64,000 nucleotides of DNA from Rhyacophila brunnea. Taxonomy: Eukaryota; Arthropoda; Insecta; Trichoptera; Rhyacophilidae. Location of the stretch: assembly GCA_022495005.1 (NCBI GenBank), contig JAGYXB010001620.1:248001-312000 (forward strand), written 5' to 3'. This document shows positions 1 to 12,700 of this stretch, piece after piece. The position numbers were made by a program, and so were the translations under genes. The number at the start of each line of letters is the position of its first letter. Position 1 is the first letter of the stretch. The notes under the pieces were generated by a model. The model worked only from the letters and a program-made list of their open reading frames with translations, made no database searches and was not told the DNA's origin.

Positions 1-214
1 TTTTTAATACTCTCAAGTGTAATACGCTAGTGAGTCACCCAGTTCTTCGCTATAAGGCACTCCCGATAAGTTGAGGAGTTCGTCGATCCAGCTAGTTTTA
101 GGGCGGCCTCTTAACTGTAATAATATAGTGTCTCTTAGATACGACTGAATGACTATACTTGTCCAGCTCCGAGCGACAGAATATCCAGATCCAGAAAATT
201 GGTATCTCATTACA

Positions 215-905
215 CCTATTTTCGATACCTATGAATCCCGTGATTGGTAAACATAATCCCAAAGATTTCGGGATTGATTTTTTTATCAATTTTTATGGAA
301 AATAAAATAAAAACGAAAATATAACAAAAAATTTCTTTTAAGAACAAATAACTAAATTAGAAATAAACTGAGTTTGAATGAAATTTGTTTTACACCCATA
401 TGTAAGTTGCCGATTCATTTTAATTTTTTCACATAAATTAATAAAAATGAGAAAGATTGGAAAAAACAAAGCTTCGCTCTTTTAACAAAGTAATTCCACC
501 ATGATCTCATACGTTTTACGGCAGTTTCATATTTGGCAGACAAATTAGATTTATGAAGCGGAAAGGCCATACACCACGATTTGCTTTACTATTTTAAATC
601 TCGCTAACCCATTCATTCCTATCAGAAACAGCAATCTCATATTAAATTCACATTATTATTTATATTACAATAATATTTACTCCATTAAACGTATGTATTC
701 TCAAGATTGAACGTACACAATATTAACAATAAAAATGTCTTAAATAGTATAAATTATACTAGATTTATTTTTGACCGATTTTATCAACGTTATATGAAAA
801 TATAAAAAAAGTATATTAACTATGGAAAAAATGCCAATCCCGGGATTGTCAAATTGTAATCCCGAAATCTCGGGATCAGAATTTTGGCTCGGGATTGGAT
901 TTCCT
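215..905. repeat. Dispersed AT-rich repeat, copy 1
   Basis: This stretch shares long blocks with 23262-23870, including 'ttttcgatacctatgaatcc', the run around 'acgttttacggcagtttcat', and 'agaaacagcaatctcat'. A shorter interior match lies at 14370-14600. The outer parts carry repeated 'aatcccgggatt'-type words facing each other, so the family probably had inverted ends. No coding capacity is visible. I infer an old non-autonomous transposon; the class is not determined. Confidence 0.6.
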
Positions 906-1097
906 ACTCTTGACTTGCTCCATATATTGGTTCCTTTTATGTTTCATGTCAAATTGTATTGTTCTTAATTGTTTAATATCAAAATATCTATACAGATGCA
1001 AGAAAGCTAGTGTTGTAACAATGTAGTTTATTTATCATAGCGTGATGTAATGTCACGTTGATCTTGAATCCTCTAATTTTTCAATTTTCTTTTTCAG

Positions 1098-1276
1098 CGC
1101 CTAAAATTCATAATGAAGCCGGAAATAGTGAGTACGCGCCCGACAACGTATTGCACCGGGACGGATGTGTGACCCGAATGCCCTTCCGAGGAGTGGTTGG
1201 TATAGATCTGCGCCCCCAAGGCCACCTTGAGAGCCACAAAATCCGAACGTGGAAGTTCGGCATTACGAAACACTAG
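1098..1276 (+). CDS. Candidate terminal exon of an unrecognised gene
   Basis: A splice acceptor ('tttctttttcag') precedes a block of clearly higher GC content than its surroundings. It reads open in one frame for 59 codons to a TAG at 1274-1276. The peptide begins APKIHNEAGNSEYAPD and ends WKFGITKH. The GC-rich third positions against an AT-rich background are the main reason to think it is coding. I do not recognise the family. No upstream exon is visible, so it would belong to a gene entering from the left. A donor-like 'gtgagt' at 1128 leaves open that only the first 30 bases are exonic. Confidence 0.35.
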
Positions 1277-2548
1277 GGCAAGATACCAGAAATATCATAA
1301 CCTGAAAATTTGCTCCATGACGTGTAAAATTGCGGCCAAGATAACGTATATTCCATTTTCAAAATCAAAGATAGGATCTGAAACCAAAGACAAAAATCAT
1401 TTTAATTTATATCTATAATAAATACATACCTACCTATAAAATACGTAGCTATGATTTTCTTGATTGATTTGATGACAATGTTCTTTTATTTTGTTTCAGA
1501 TATATTAATTAAGCATTATCAATTTCTTGCAGTCAAATAATTTATTATCGGCTGCCTATCAATATTTCTGGACTCACTTTTGATATAGTGATACGATTAT
1601 TTTTAGATTAAATTAGGAAGTCAACGACAAATTTGGTTACGAATTTACAAGCAACCTTGGCCGCGGTATAACAAAATGGGAACGAAATTATTTGAAAATG
1701 AAACGTTGGAGATTTGAATGAAAACATCAGTGGGGTGATTTTAGTTGTGATACTATTTTGTTGTTTATATGGGTTTACATAGAATATGGGGATATGTGAT
1801 CCACATTATAATTCTTAAACGATCATAGATATTGAAATATAGTTTTATAATCATCGAAGATGATAATATTATTTTTAACGGAAGAACTAAAATAATATAT
1901 TTATTAATCGCTTACGTTATGACTATAATATTCGTCTACATCGTACACTGAAAAATTAAATCAAATTTTCAAAACAATACCATTTCTATATAATATAGTT
2001 AGGTACATCAAATACGTCTTAAAAATATAATTGGTTAATTAAGCGACATGAAATAATAATACGATATCGCCAATTTTATTTGTAAGCCAAGTTTACAATT
2101 CATAAAAGGGGAGAGGAATTAAACGAAATGATTGGTGTTATTAAAATAACACCAATATCTCTAAATCAGTAATTAATATTATTTTGGAAAATATGTAGGT
2201 AGCCCAATTTCCACGAACTCAAAACTTTATGTCATGTAGGCACAACACATTTGAGCTACGACCACATCGGTATAAAATAATATAATATACGAAAGCGCTA
2301 CCGTGTATTATTATTTATTTGAACCTGAATAAAAGAACACGACATTTGAAAGTTTGTTCTTATCGCATACAGGGCAACACTTATCGATAGAAACTTTATT
2401 TATATGGTCATTGAACGTTGAAATAAATGATACGATGGATATAAATTTTCTTATTTATTTGTGTAGATTTTGAAAACAAACTTTTAAAGCCTCTCTCTCT
2501 CTCTTTTAATATTCTACTCACATTATAAAAAAAACTATTTTATTTCAG
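1277..2548. other. Gene-free AT-rich stretch
   Basis: No convincing exon, RNA gene or transposon end was found here. It contains short AT-rich runs and a (TC)n tract near 2490 that merges with the pyrimidine-rich stretch before the acceptor at 2548. Confidence 0.5.
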
Positions 2549-2617
2549 GTTGAAAAAACCGCCGAATTCGCTCGGTCAAAGGGTTTATGTGGAGATACTT
2601 TTTGTTTATTGTTATAA
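2549..2617 (+). CDS. Candidate terminal exon ending in a CaaX-like CLLL
   Basis: A pyrimidine-rich tract and 'ttatttcag' precede an open stretch of 22 codons ending at TAA 2615-2617. The peptide is VEKTAEFARSK followed by GLCGDTFCLLL. The last four residues, CLLL, fit a CaaX prenylation box with leucine in the last position, which is known to favour geranylgeranylation, as in small GTPases. The start of the block is GC-rich ('accgccgaattcgctcgg') compared with its neighbours. An AATAAA at 5375-5380 would give a long 3' UTR. A 22-codon peptide can arise by chance, and no partner exon was found, so the call is tentative. Confidence 0.3.
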   Translation, partial: VEKTAEFARSKGLCGDTFCLLL

Positions 2618-5400
2618 AACTGTCAATATTATCAAATATTGCTTTAAATTCTTTTAATCGTGATACATATTAATTGCCACTTAATATTACGTCAGTGTAC
2701 TTTTTTTAAAAAAAAATTGTTCGTGATTAAAATTCACAGATACTAAATTTCCGATAAATTAATTATTGTTAAATGTTGTATCAATAATTGAATTATGTGT
2801 AAATACTTATGCGTGTATTTAATACGTTTAAAAGTTATTAGATAGTTATTCGCGCTTGGTATTTCGTCACTGCAAATCATTACATATATATACACTTAAT
2901 ATATATTGTAAATGCTGGATCGACTATAACTATACATTTATAGGCACAATATTATTGTTTATTAGATGCCGCTTTTAATAATATACAAATATACGCCATT
3001 AGAATATTATCAAAATGTTGTAAAAAAAATACTTATTTTGAAGTCGTGTTCAAAGTAATACTAGAAATGGAATTGAAATTTTCCTATTTTAGGCCTAGTA
3101 TATATTGTAAAACGTAAAACTTTGTCTAAATATTTATAATAAAAACAAAAACTTCTCCTATAAACGATGATGTAATGTATGTTGTCTTTAGATAATATAT
3201 TAAATCATTTTGATCATCGATTAATTTGACGATACAAATTGTAACGAAAACAGGCATTATTACGTATGTTATAGTGTGAATATCGAATTGTTGTGTTTAA
3301 TAATACTTTTAGCTGTAATCAATAATATTGAATTTTTACACTTGAGTGATCATTCTAATATTATGTTGCATAATATATTATGCGCAAACAAATCAGTAAG
3401 TATGAAAAAGATCTTATTTGCTGATATGAACCATAATTTATGCTAGATTAACGAAAGCCATCTAGAGGCGACGGTTCAAACAAATCTTACTACACATATA
3501 AATAGTACAACTTGTAACAATTCATTTATTAATTCACATTCATTTTATTTATGGTGTTGTGTAGTAATCAATTTCGTATTAAATGCCCTTCTTCAAAAGC
3601 TTGCGTGCGCGTGCATAAGCGCACATCTTAGTGGTAACACTGCTTGAATGTATTATTCTTGTATTACTGGAGTTAGTTTACTTTTAATTAAAATGTATGT
3701 TTAATTTATTTCAAAGTCCGTATATTGAAAATGGATCGTTTTTCAATATTGTGATTTGTGGGCAATAAATCATTCAATTGAAAGGCGTTAATACTATTCT
3801 AACGAACGATAATTCAGCCATATTATCGTTTGGAACAATAGCTTTTCCATTTTAAAATAAAAGAACACAGATTTGTATTTGAAAACATATATTTTTGTTT
3901 CTTCAGTATGCTACAGTATAATGTAAAAATGTTTATTTATAAATACGTGCCACATATGAATATTATTTTGGTAGGTATATAACAAAAACCTAATAACGCG
4001 GTACCTATTTGAATCGTTTAAGAAAGCATTTTGAACACTATATTTATTTTAGAAGGGGGACTAATCTCTAAATAATTGAGAATAATATGTTGTTTTAAAA
4101 AATACTTACATATATATTATGTATTTATATTATTTTAATGATATTTTGGTCATTAATTCCAAGCTTTGGTATATATGTACCTAACATGCATAGAATATTA
4201 ATGGTAGCATATCTGATCTTATACTAATATTAACTATATTATATAGAATAGTGCAAAAGCGATATATAAAAAATATACTATGTAGGAATTATAGTATAAT
4301 ACTTTATTATTAAAAATGATATTAAAAACCATAATATAAAAATAAAATCCAAAAAAATGCATATAATATTATACTACTTATAAGTAATACATATTATAGC
4401 CGCTTCAATCGTATATTTCAAATGTGAAAATATATAGTATAATACCTCCTTGCATACTAACGATAGCACATTCATTAATTATTCTAGTATTATAAGAGGA
4501 AAATTTTCTTTTACTTACTTTCACATTCTAATTGATAATATATGAAAATATTATTACATTTTGGTTATCAATGATAAACAATATATAATGACAGCATTAA
4601 ATTTATAACGTACCTAATAATATTATATAAACTAATAAAATGCCAAAAAAAAATACCTACGTATGTATGTATAGCAGGTACCTACTTATAATCGTAGTTA
4701 TTTTTTGCAATAATTATTGTTTTAGTAGTTGCCCACAATGTGTCATTTTATATTATACATTATATATATTTGTACTACTGTCCTACTGATTATAATTATT
4801 AAGCTATAATATTCAGTTTGATTACATACTTTCATAATATATATACAGGATTCAGTAAAATATATAACATTGCATATTACGGCTTAAAATCTTTAAATTT
4901 ATATTATTACTTAATGAATATTATTATAATATAAATACTCGAAATTGGTGTCTAAAATGTCGTATCATGCTATATAATGCCGCATATATATAAAATGTTG
5001 TATTTAGCAATACATTATTATCCATTAGTGAAACATGAATAATCGATAAGTATCTAAAAATGATTTTTACTAATAATATTATAATAATACTCGTTATAAT
5101 TATATACCTACTGTCAAAGATTGATGTTCAATGTTAGTGACCAAAAAAATATTCATATACCTACATATACATTTATATTTACACGTATAGTAATAAGATT
5201 AAAATAAATGATAATTTTTTAAACTATTTTTTAATCCAAAATGGACGCACCAGCCATTGCGTCCATTTTGTATATTTTTGTTAAGTTTTGCGTAAATGTT
5301 GTGTTGTTTATAAACAGACTGCAGGTTTCTTGTGACAGCCATGCAAGAAATCTGTGGACTTTGTTTGAAAACGTAATAAAGATTGAGTTCAAATATTGGT
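2618..5400. other. Very AT-rich gene-free stretch, possible long 3' UTR
   Basis: About 2.8 kb with very low GC content, no open frame of note and no transposon ends that I could identify. AATAAA occurs at 5375-5380, followed by a GT-rich stretch, so this could be the 3' UTR of whatever transcript ends with the candidate exon at 2549-2617. That link is inference. Confidence 0.35.
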
Positions 5401-5479
5401 AGTTTTATTTATGCCCAATCAACACATTTATAAAATTGTAGTTATAAAAAAAGTGGGAAAAATGGCCTGGAGACATAAT

Positions 5480-5620
5480 AAAAATATTACATTCTTCTTC
5501 TTTCTTTGGCCATGTCCGCACCTTAGTTGGAGCTTATGGACACCACACGGAGCTTCCACAAAGCCTGTCTTCTTGTGTCTTCCCAGAACATGCCAGCATT
5601 CTGTATCTCTACGATATACA
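5480..5620 (-). repeat. SINE-tail-like fragment
   Basis: Read on the minus strand, the block runs from 'ctttgtggaagctcc' to 'gcggacatggccaaagaaag'. It resembles the 3' body of the tRNA-derived SINE at 14787-15028 ('ctctgtggaggccc' to 'cggacatggtcggaaaag'). The open frames over it on both strands have no recognisable domain and are taken as chance. Confidence 0.4.
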
Positions 5621-5994
5621 CTTTGTGCTTGGAAAATGCACCCATTTTGCAATATAATATTATGTAGAATGCATTTTTCAACTAACATATTCAATATTGA
5701 ATTTGCAATGCATTTGAGAATATCTAGGTGGGAACTTGCGGACATGTTAGTAGACTAAGACAGCGATGATGTCAAGATACGAACGCAGATTTTTCAATAA
5801 TGACAGTTATTATTATGTAGGTAGAGATTTGTCAACCACATTTTTTGTCTGTTAACGAAATCATTTTTCATCAAACATTGTGGACATGACAAATCAAAAC
5901 GCCAGACGTTCACAACATGAGATTTATATTATAACACATATTACACTCATAAGAGAGAGAAAGATAATAATACTAATAATACAACAAATCTATT

Positions 5995-6095
5995 TTATAC
6001 AATAAAATAAAGTTTCAAAAACAAAATACAAAGTACACCACTGAAAATGTCTATGTCTACATGGAGCGCATTTACTAGTCTTGCACCCCTCGCTA
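5995..6095. repeat. Short dispersed repeat (pair with 59835-59910)
   Basis: The stretch around 'agtttcaaaaacaaaataca' and 'actgaaaatgtct' recurs almost unchanged at 59835-59910, in the same orientation. No coding content and no clear element ends. Confidence 0.5.
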
Positions 6096-6868
6096 ATGGT
6101 GCCTATTAAGCTTGACTCGAGGAAACAGTTCTGATTCAGAATAGGTTATGGCTGCGACCACGTAGGTAATTAACAGGCGCATATAAATTTAAATTCTTCA
6201 AGACGCCTGGTTTGGAATCCATCCCTCGTGGTAGCAGGCAAAAATGTTTCATTGTTCAAAAATAGTCGCTAACCTACTATTTATTAAATATTCGTTTTAT
6301 TTAAAATATCCAAATAAATACAGATTAATTCATATTATAATATATACACCACACACTATAGGCACATGTATATAATGAGAACGTGAAAAACAGTGTGTAG
6401 ATTGTAAAATACACTATGGCAATATTTAAAAATAAATACCTTAGGACTTATGAATTACTTAGTAAGTAGGTATACCTATCGTACACTCCTCTAGATACTT
6501 CAAGTGTACCCTGTACAGGCACTTATTACCTCTTAGATTTATATGCTTATTCCTGGCATGAGTACTCATCCGAGCATCACTCATCTATTCTGTCGGTCAA
6601 TCAACGACAGCTCGCTACCAACATCCTCAAAGCTGAGGATCCCCAAGGTACAAAATAAAAGATGTAGTTTGGTGACAGGCAATCGTGTATTTTAGTTTTG
6701 TTAGCTTTAGTCGATATAACTGCTAAAATTAATGACTAAACAGATTTATTAACTTGAAATGCCGTTAGTGTATTCAACACAGTGGCATCTCACATCTCCA
6801 TGGATTAGTATCTTAGAAACTCTCAATAATATTAGTCTAACCTAATCAATGACATTATTAATGGACAG

Positions 6869-7012
6869 CGCACTCAGTGCAGTAGCTAGCAAGTAAATTC
6901 GCGCACAGCGACATTCGCACATGTATAGGTAGACGTCACGCACTCAATACAGTAGCTAGCAAATAAATTCGCGCATAGCGACATTCGCACATGTATAGGT
7001 AAACGTCACGCA
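6869..7012. repeat. Tandem duplication, two units of 70 bp
   Basis: Units start at about 6871 and 6941. Each contains 'cagtagctagcaa', 'attcgcgca', 'agcgacattcgcacatgtat' and 'acgtcacgca'. The copies differ at only a few positions, so the duplication looks recent. Confidence 0.85.
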
Positions 7013-7032
7013 TTTCCATTATGCGATATCAC

Positions 7033-7242
7033 GCATCGGGAATTTATAGCAATATCACCTTTATTGTAATGGCGTTAGAACAGTGTTTCCAGTGTCAATA
7101 TTCATTTGAGCGAACGATATTGATATTAAAATATGAATTATGCCATTCGGCAGACCCGACAAAAAGCATCGGGAATTTATAGCAATATCACCTTTATTGT
7201 AATGACGTTAGAACAGATTATGCCATTCGGCAGACCCGACAA
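7033..7242. repeat. Second tandem duplication with a spacer in one copy
   Basis: The unit begins 'gcatcgggaatttatagca' and ends 'cattcggcagacccgacaa'. It occurs at 7033-7165 and again at 7166-7242. The first copy carries extra bases between 'gttagaacag' and 'attatgcc', so the second arose with a deletion or the first gained an insert. It follows directly on the 70-bp duplication. Confidence 0.8.
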
Positions 7243-8129
7243 GAAAGTGAATGTCATTTTTTTTCCAGATGCTTCGTCCATATTAATGTCATTGAACATA
7301 ATATAATATTATCTGTAATGGTATCTATTTCGAAATGATTATCAAAAAAATAAAAAAACGGTAAGCATTATTTTTTATTATAGTCATTGCAATGTATTTG
7401 AATAATTACAGCCATAAATGCAAAAGTAATAAATTAATAAACAACTGAAAACAGTTTAAAAATAGAACATATCTTTTGACAGATCCGATTTATTGTTTTG
7501 TGAAAATTTCGGGACTTCAAAATTAGCTGTATTATTATGTCAAAAAAAATGTTTCTTTATGTCTGCTAATGAAAAGTATTTAATACGATGTCCTTAAACG
7601 AAATGATTATTAATGGAGTTATTAGAATTTTCATCTGAAGAGGACTTGATAGTTTATTTATATGAGGGTACATATCTGGAAAGGTTTTACAACGTAAGTA
7701 CGTATTCATTATTGTATCATGGATTTGGAAGAAGAGAGAATACATTATGACAACGCTGCAATCTTCAAATTAAAAAAAATATCATGTTGAATATTACTAA
7801 TTAAAAGATCTAATGTACGTATTATTAAACTATTCAAATATAACAAGAAGTATGTGTGTACGGAGAGACCTCACACACCGGTTGTACGAAATTATACACG
7901 TGCATTTCTCTCGTTTGTTTATTAATTGTCGTCGCGATGATGATTCTTCTGGATGATTACAGCAAACTGTTTTAAAGGAAAACTTTACTGAGATGACCAC
8001 CAAATTTGAGATAAGTACATCATGCCCACATCCATTTTCAACGTTTAGAATGGGGAGCCGTCTGAAATTTATAATATTTCTCATATTGACTTTCATAAAA
8101 TTAAAATTATTCTAATAGAGTATGTAAGA

Positions 8130-8642
8130 GGACTGTTGAAACAAAAACGGTAGTCTCCATTTTCGCAATATGTTGGCGAGTCATTAAAAATGTCTTACTT
8201 ACATCTTTCTTATAGGCAGGGCTCGAAATGGACCGGAGCGCACCGGAGCGCCATTCCTGTTCATGAAATCGGTAAAATTATCGCTCCGTCTCGTGAAAAA
8301 AAAATGACCGTCTGAGCTAGATAGGCAATTTAATAGAAAATCTAACACACATATTTTTATGAAATACACATAAAATTCGATAATTATGTAAATATCTTCA
8401 GAAAATGTCAAGCGCTCCGGTTTGTAAACTTTTCCATTTCGAACGCTGCTTATAGGTATAATTTCTGAAAAAAAGTATTATAACATGTTATATATTATTA
8501 GTATACAAACTAATAGTAGTTAGTATTCAAAATATTTTTTTTTTCAGAAATTATGCCTATAAGAAAGATGTACTTAAGACATTTTAAATGACTCGCCAAC
8601 ATATTGCGAAAACGTAAACTGTCGTTTTTGTTTCCAGAGTCC
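8130..8642. mobile_element. Foldback MITE with ~100-bp inverted arms
   Basis: The left arm (8130-8216, continuing 8457-8485) and right arm (about 8535-8642) are near-perfect inverse complements. Shared words are 'gaaacaaaaac', 'cgcaatatgttggcgagtca', 'acatctttcttatagg' and 'ataatttctgaaaaaaa'. The left arm is split by the hAT element at 8217-8448. Without the insert the element is about 270 bp. No coding capacity. Confidence 0.85.
8217..8448. mobile_element. hAT-type MITE with 8-bp target duplication
   Basis: The 232-bp element has ends 'cagggctcgaaatgga' and, inverted, 'cagcgttcgaaatgga'. The 8-bp sequence 'cttatagg' lies on both sides (8209-8216 and 8449-8456), the duplication length typical of hAT transposases. 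It sits inside the left arm of the foldback element at 8130-8642. Related partial copies start at 29711 and 49258. Confidence 0.9.
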
Positions 8643-8883
8643 TTGTATTTACGAGATATTTTAAATTATAGAAATACACATAAAATTATACTTTATTAGT
8701 TTAACTGCCGTTTACGTAGTAGACCTCCATTATAATGGTTTTGCAACACAGTGAATTTTGTTCCAAAACCATTAAAATAATACCATCAATAATTAATTAA
8801 AACAATAAATAAAAAAATTATCGCATTGCTCGGAAGAGATTACTTAGAAAAGAACTGCTTTAAAAATACAAATAAATGTAGAC

Positions 8884-9636
8884 CAGGGTTCGGCATTTTT
8901 TTTTTTGTAAAGGAATAATTTGTTAATATATCACGATTTGCTGGCCAAATGTAAATCTCGAGAATTTTTATATATGTACTGGACCAATCCAAATAATAAG
9001 AAAAGCAAGATTTAAATTGACCAATGAGAATAATGGAATTGGTTATATTAGATAACATTTTAGCAAATTGGGGTTTAAAGTTAATACTCGCTATAACCAA
9101 AATTGATTACAAAATATGTTCATCTATCAGTGTTGACATGTATAGAGATTAATTGACTTTTTCATTTTTGGAAATGTCGTTTTACACAGGCTGCACGAAT
9201 CCCCAGGCATATGATCTTCATTGACTATAGACTTCGCTTAGAATCTTGGAAAACATTAATAGAGTTTAGTTATGTTATGGTTAGGTCATGAAATTCTGGT
9301 AATAATGACGATACAAATCAATCGCTAGATTTCAAAATCAGCCAAGTGCATAATAGATGAATATGTGAAAAACAGCTTTTTGTTTTCTCAAATACACAGT
9401 CGCAAGGGTGAAAGTTTATATTATTTCGAGTATAGAATATTTAAAATTAATAAATTCCACATATTGATAATGCAAAAATGTTAGAAAGCAGTAGTTCTTC
9501 AGCAATTCACAAAAAAGTAAAAAATACCTAAAGGTGGACTTGGCTGATTTTGAAATGTAGCGACACATATACCCTATTTTTCCAAAAGAGGCGGAGAGCC
9601 AGATTCGACACGCGGGCCATGAATTGCCGACCCCTG
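8884..9636. mobile_element. Old hAT-like element, no target duplication seen
   Basis: The ends 'cagggttcggca' (8884) and, inverted, 'caggggtcggcaattc' (9636) resemble hAT terminal repeats. The interior has an inverted 20-bp match ('tttcaaaatcagccaagt' near 9331 against its complement near 9540). The flanking 8-mers do not match, so the boundary call is moderate. Open frames over it have no recognisable domain. Confidence 0.45.
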
Positions 9637-9729
9637 AATTGTGGAATTTTGAAGATTTAGGTTCATAATGTAATATCAACTAATTATTACAATGTCATCG
9701 TGATCTATTCATGTGTGTTTCAGTTTGTT

Positions 9730-12700
9730 TTATCATACAGTTGCAACCAGAGAATATATGGAATTTTTCCTAGTCTGATATTCGCGACCTCTATCGGATT
9801 GATTCTCTATAAAGAAGCTAAAAGTGATATATCAGAGAATTATTACGCGCCACATCCTGACTGGTCTCAAATTTTACTGCAGGTAAAAAATCCACACAAT
9901 ATTTTGCTAACATGTACATGCTTTTTTTGATTGTAAATAAAAAGTCCAATTATTTTTTTAAAAAAGTAACTCATGCTTGTAAGTACCTACTCTAAAATTA
10001 AAGCATTTCAATGAAAATTTGTCCCAGTATGGAGATAGCGATTAGAAACTGCGATTAGTTTGGACGTCGTACACAAAAAAATCGTTATTTAACACTTCAT
10101 AAATCTGTATCGGTGGGAGCGCAGAACAGATAATAAATAGAATACCGATAGGCAATATTCATTTCGCCGCATGGTGAAGCAGGCTTTTGAATGTGTGAGT
10201 GTCCTACGAAAATGAAGCACGCATTATGCACGTGCAATAGTGTGTGTAATACACCAACATTAAATGAGCGTAAATGCATAAACCGAGAGCAGTTTTCAGT
10301 ATTCGACGTAAAACCTATTCTTAACACGTGTGTAAGTTTAACCCGGATTCTTCCTTACTCGAGTCGGTTACCTGCTATCGCCTTACCCGTTGTGTATTTC
10401 AGTTCCCATTATTTCTGAGTTCCCTGGGTGGAAGATTACTAATCTTTTCGCAAGTTGAGCAATCTACTGTAACATAACAGGCAGTGACGTCCCTAGACAA
10501 AATGCCGCCCCTAGGCAGCACCAAAATGCCGCTCCATTTTTACACAGTATTTTTATCACCCTTTCATAATTCCAATACCTATCTAAGTAGGCGGCTCTCG
10601 TGGTTCAGTGGGTAAGGCGCTGGCCTTCCACCCGAGAGTTCTGGGTTCGATTCCCGGTCATGACAAAAACATTAATGTGTTTTTCTCCAAGCCTGGGTGT
10701 TTGTGATTGTTCAAAAATTACTAACAACCACCTTGTACGAAAAAGCAAGGACATGGTTATTAATAATTCTAAAAAAAAAAAACTACCTATCTAAGAAAAG
10801 TGTTGTATGGATACATTAAGTACTAACAAAATATATACCACTAAAACATACCAAATTAAATTTATAAATATTTTCCCCCAAAAGTGGGATTTTTTGACGT
10901 TGGGGAAAACAGTGGCTTCTTACACATCGCGAACCATAAACCTTTTATGTTAATAATTAATACATTTTGTTTCCAACAAGTGAGCTGATTTTCTTTTTTT
11001 GAAAGATATTTTCGTTATTAGTTTAGGTAGGTAGCTATTTTTATATATTCGAAATGATTCTCCTCGATTTGCCGCCCTTCGAGTAACTGCCGCCTCCAAG
11101 CGACGATCAAACTGCCTACCCCCACGGGACGTCACTGATAACAGGAAGTCGCTATAGTCGTATGTAGAAGACTTCTCAGCAACGACCTGTCAAGGCGGCA
11201 ACGCGTGCTAGGTGCGTGTTGCGACTCAATTTTTCTTCGCTATAAACAAAAAAAATACTAATAATAATTCTAACATCATTTCTGATCGTATTAGACATAT
11301 TCTTACTATGAAAAATTAAATTAAAGTAAATTGATAGATCCGTTCATCACGGCAGCGTAAAATGAATGAATTTTAGGGCTTTCCTCATTTTAAAACGGAA
11401 ATGCGATTAGTTGCACTGGAGGGGATTGTTAGTGCACAGTTTTAACATGTGGACAAGACGTTCTTGTTTGACAGTAATCGTTTTGCGGGAACCTCCTGAT
11501 ATCGGAACCTACGTCGACATTAATTTACTATAAGTTAGTAGTAGTCGATAGGCAAAATCACCAAACTTATAAGAAAAAATTCATTACCTATGCATTTTGC
11601 ATATCTTTTACATAATAATTATATTTAAATGTAAAGGCAGTGGCTGGTTCAAGGAGGTGGAGACTCGTAGATTTTGAGCTCCCTCCACGATATTTTTGTT
11701 TTAATAAAAACCATAAATCACACCCTTTTACTAAAAATAATTGAAGACACAAGTGGATGAAGGTGTTATGTATCCATCTTTCATATGGATGTATCAAACA
11801 TCTTAAAATAATCATTGGTCTGGCATTACGGCAAGGGATGAAGGGACTATGTTACTTTATTTTTTTTAGTTTTAGTTTTAGTTTTATTTTGTTATTTTCT
11901 CTGGTGGACGTAGGTGTCATGTACACGTTTTTATAAATAAATTACACATTTGAAGATTTTAACAAACTATTTCTGACGTTAGTAAAATTGTGTGATCCTT
12001 AGTTACTACTTGAATACATCACTAGTTAAATTATCCTCAAAACTTTGATTTTGTAACATAACTCCTTCATCCATTTGTGTCTTCAAATAATATTGAAGAT
12101 GTTAATTATGACACATAAGAAATTAGTAACACGCATCTGTGTGAGTCTTATTTGCAGGGATTTTGTGATGTTTTGGGTAATATTATATACGTACTAAAAT
12201 TCTTACACTGTACTATATCGGCCATAAATTAAGCGTTCACTTTTCAGAAAATAATATTGTTTGGCGTGTTCATTTTGTCCTTCCGAACTTGGGTATTTAC
12301 GACGAAGGCACTCAGCTGGTCGATTGATCAAATTATATGGACGGTAAGTCTGTTTTGAAATATTATTACCATTATTTCTACTGCGGCTGGAATTTTATTG
12401 ACTATTGCAATATAAATCACAAATTCTATATAAAAAGTTTATGTAAATTCACCCCTATTGAGTCTGTGCCTATCGAGAACTTTCGTAAGAGACCTGATAA
12501 ATTGATGACAATACTATACTTACTCACTTGACTTAACTTTACTTAAGGGGGCTTGTGTTCTATTTTCAAAGCATGGTCCTGGACATACCTTAAACGTTGT
12601 AGATAATCTATTTATATAATTTTGAAGCCTTATTATCCTTTATATTTATTTTAATCATTTGATGACTGCATAAAGTATTTTTATTACATAAAATAGTATT

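Noticed and set aside
2485..2510. (TC)n microsatellite as a regulatory element
   Set aside because: It is short and sits in the polypyrimidine region before a candidate acceptor; no other support.
5396..5758. A 120-codon open frame on the + strand and a 105-codon one opposite it
   Set aside because: Both cross a SINE-like fragment, have low-complexity phenylalanine/tryptophan or histidine-rich text and no splice or promoter support.
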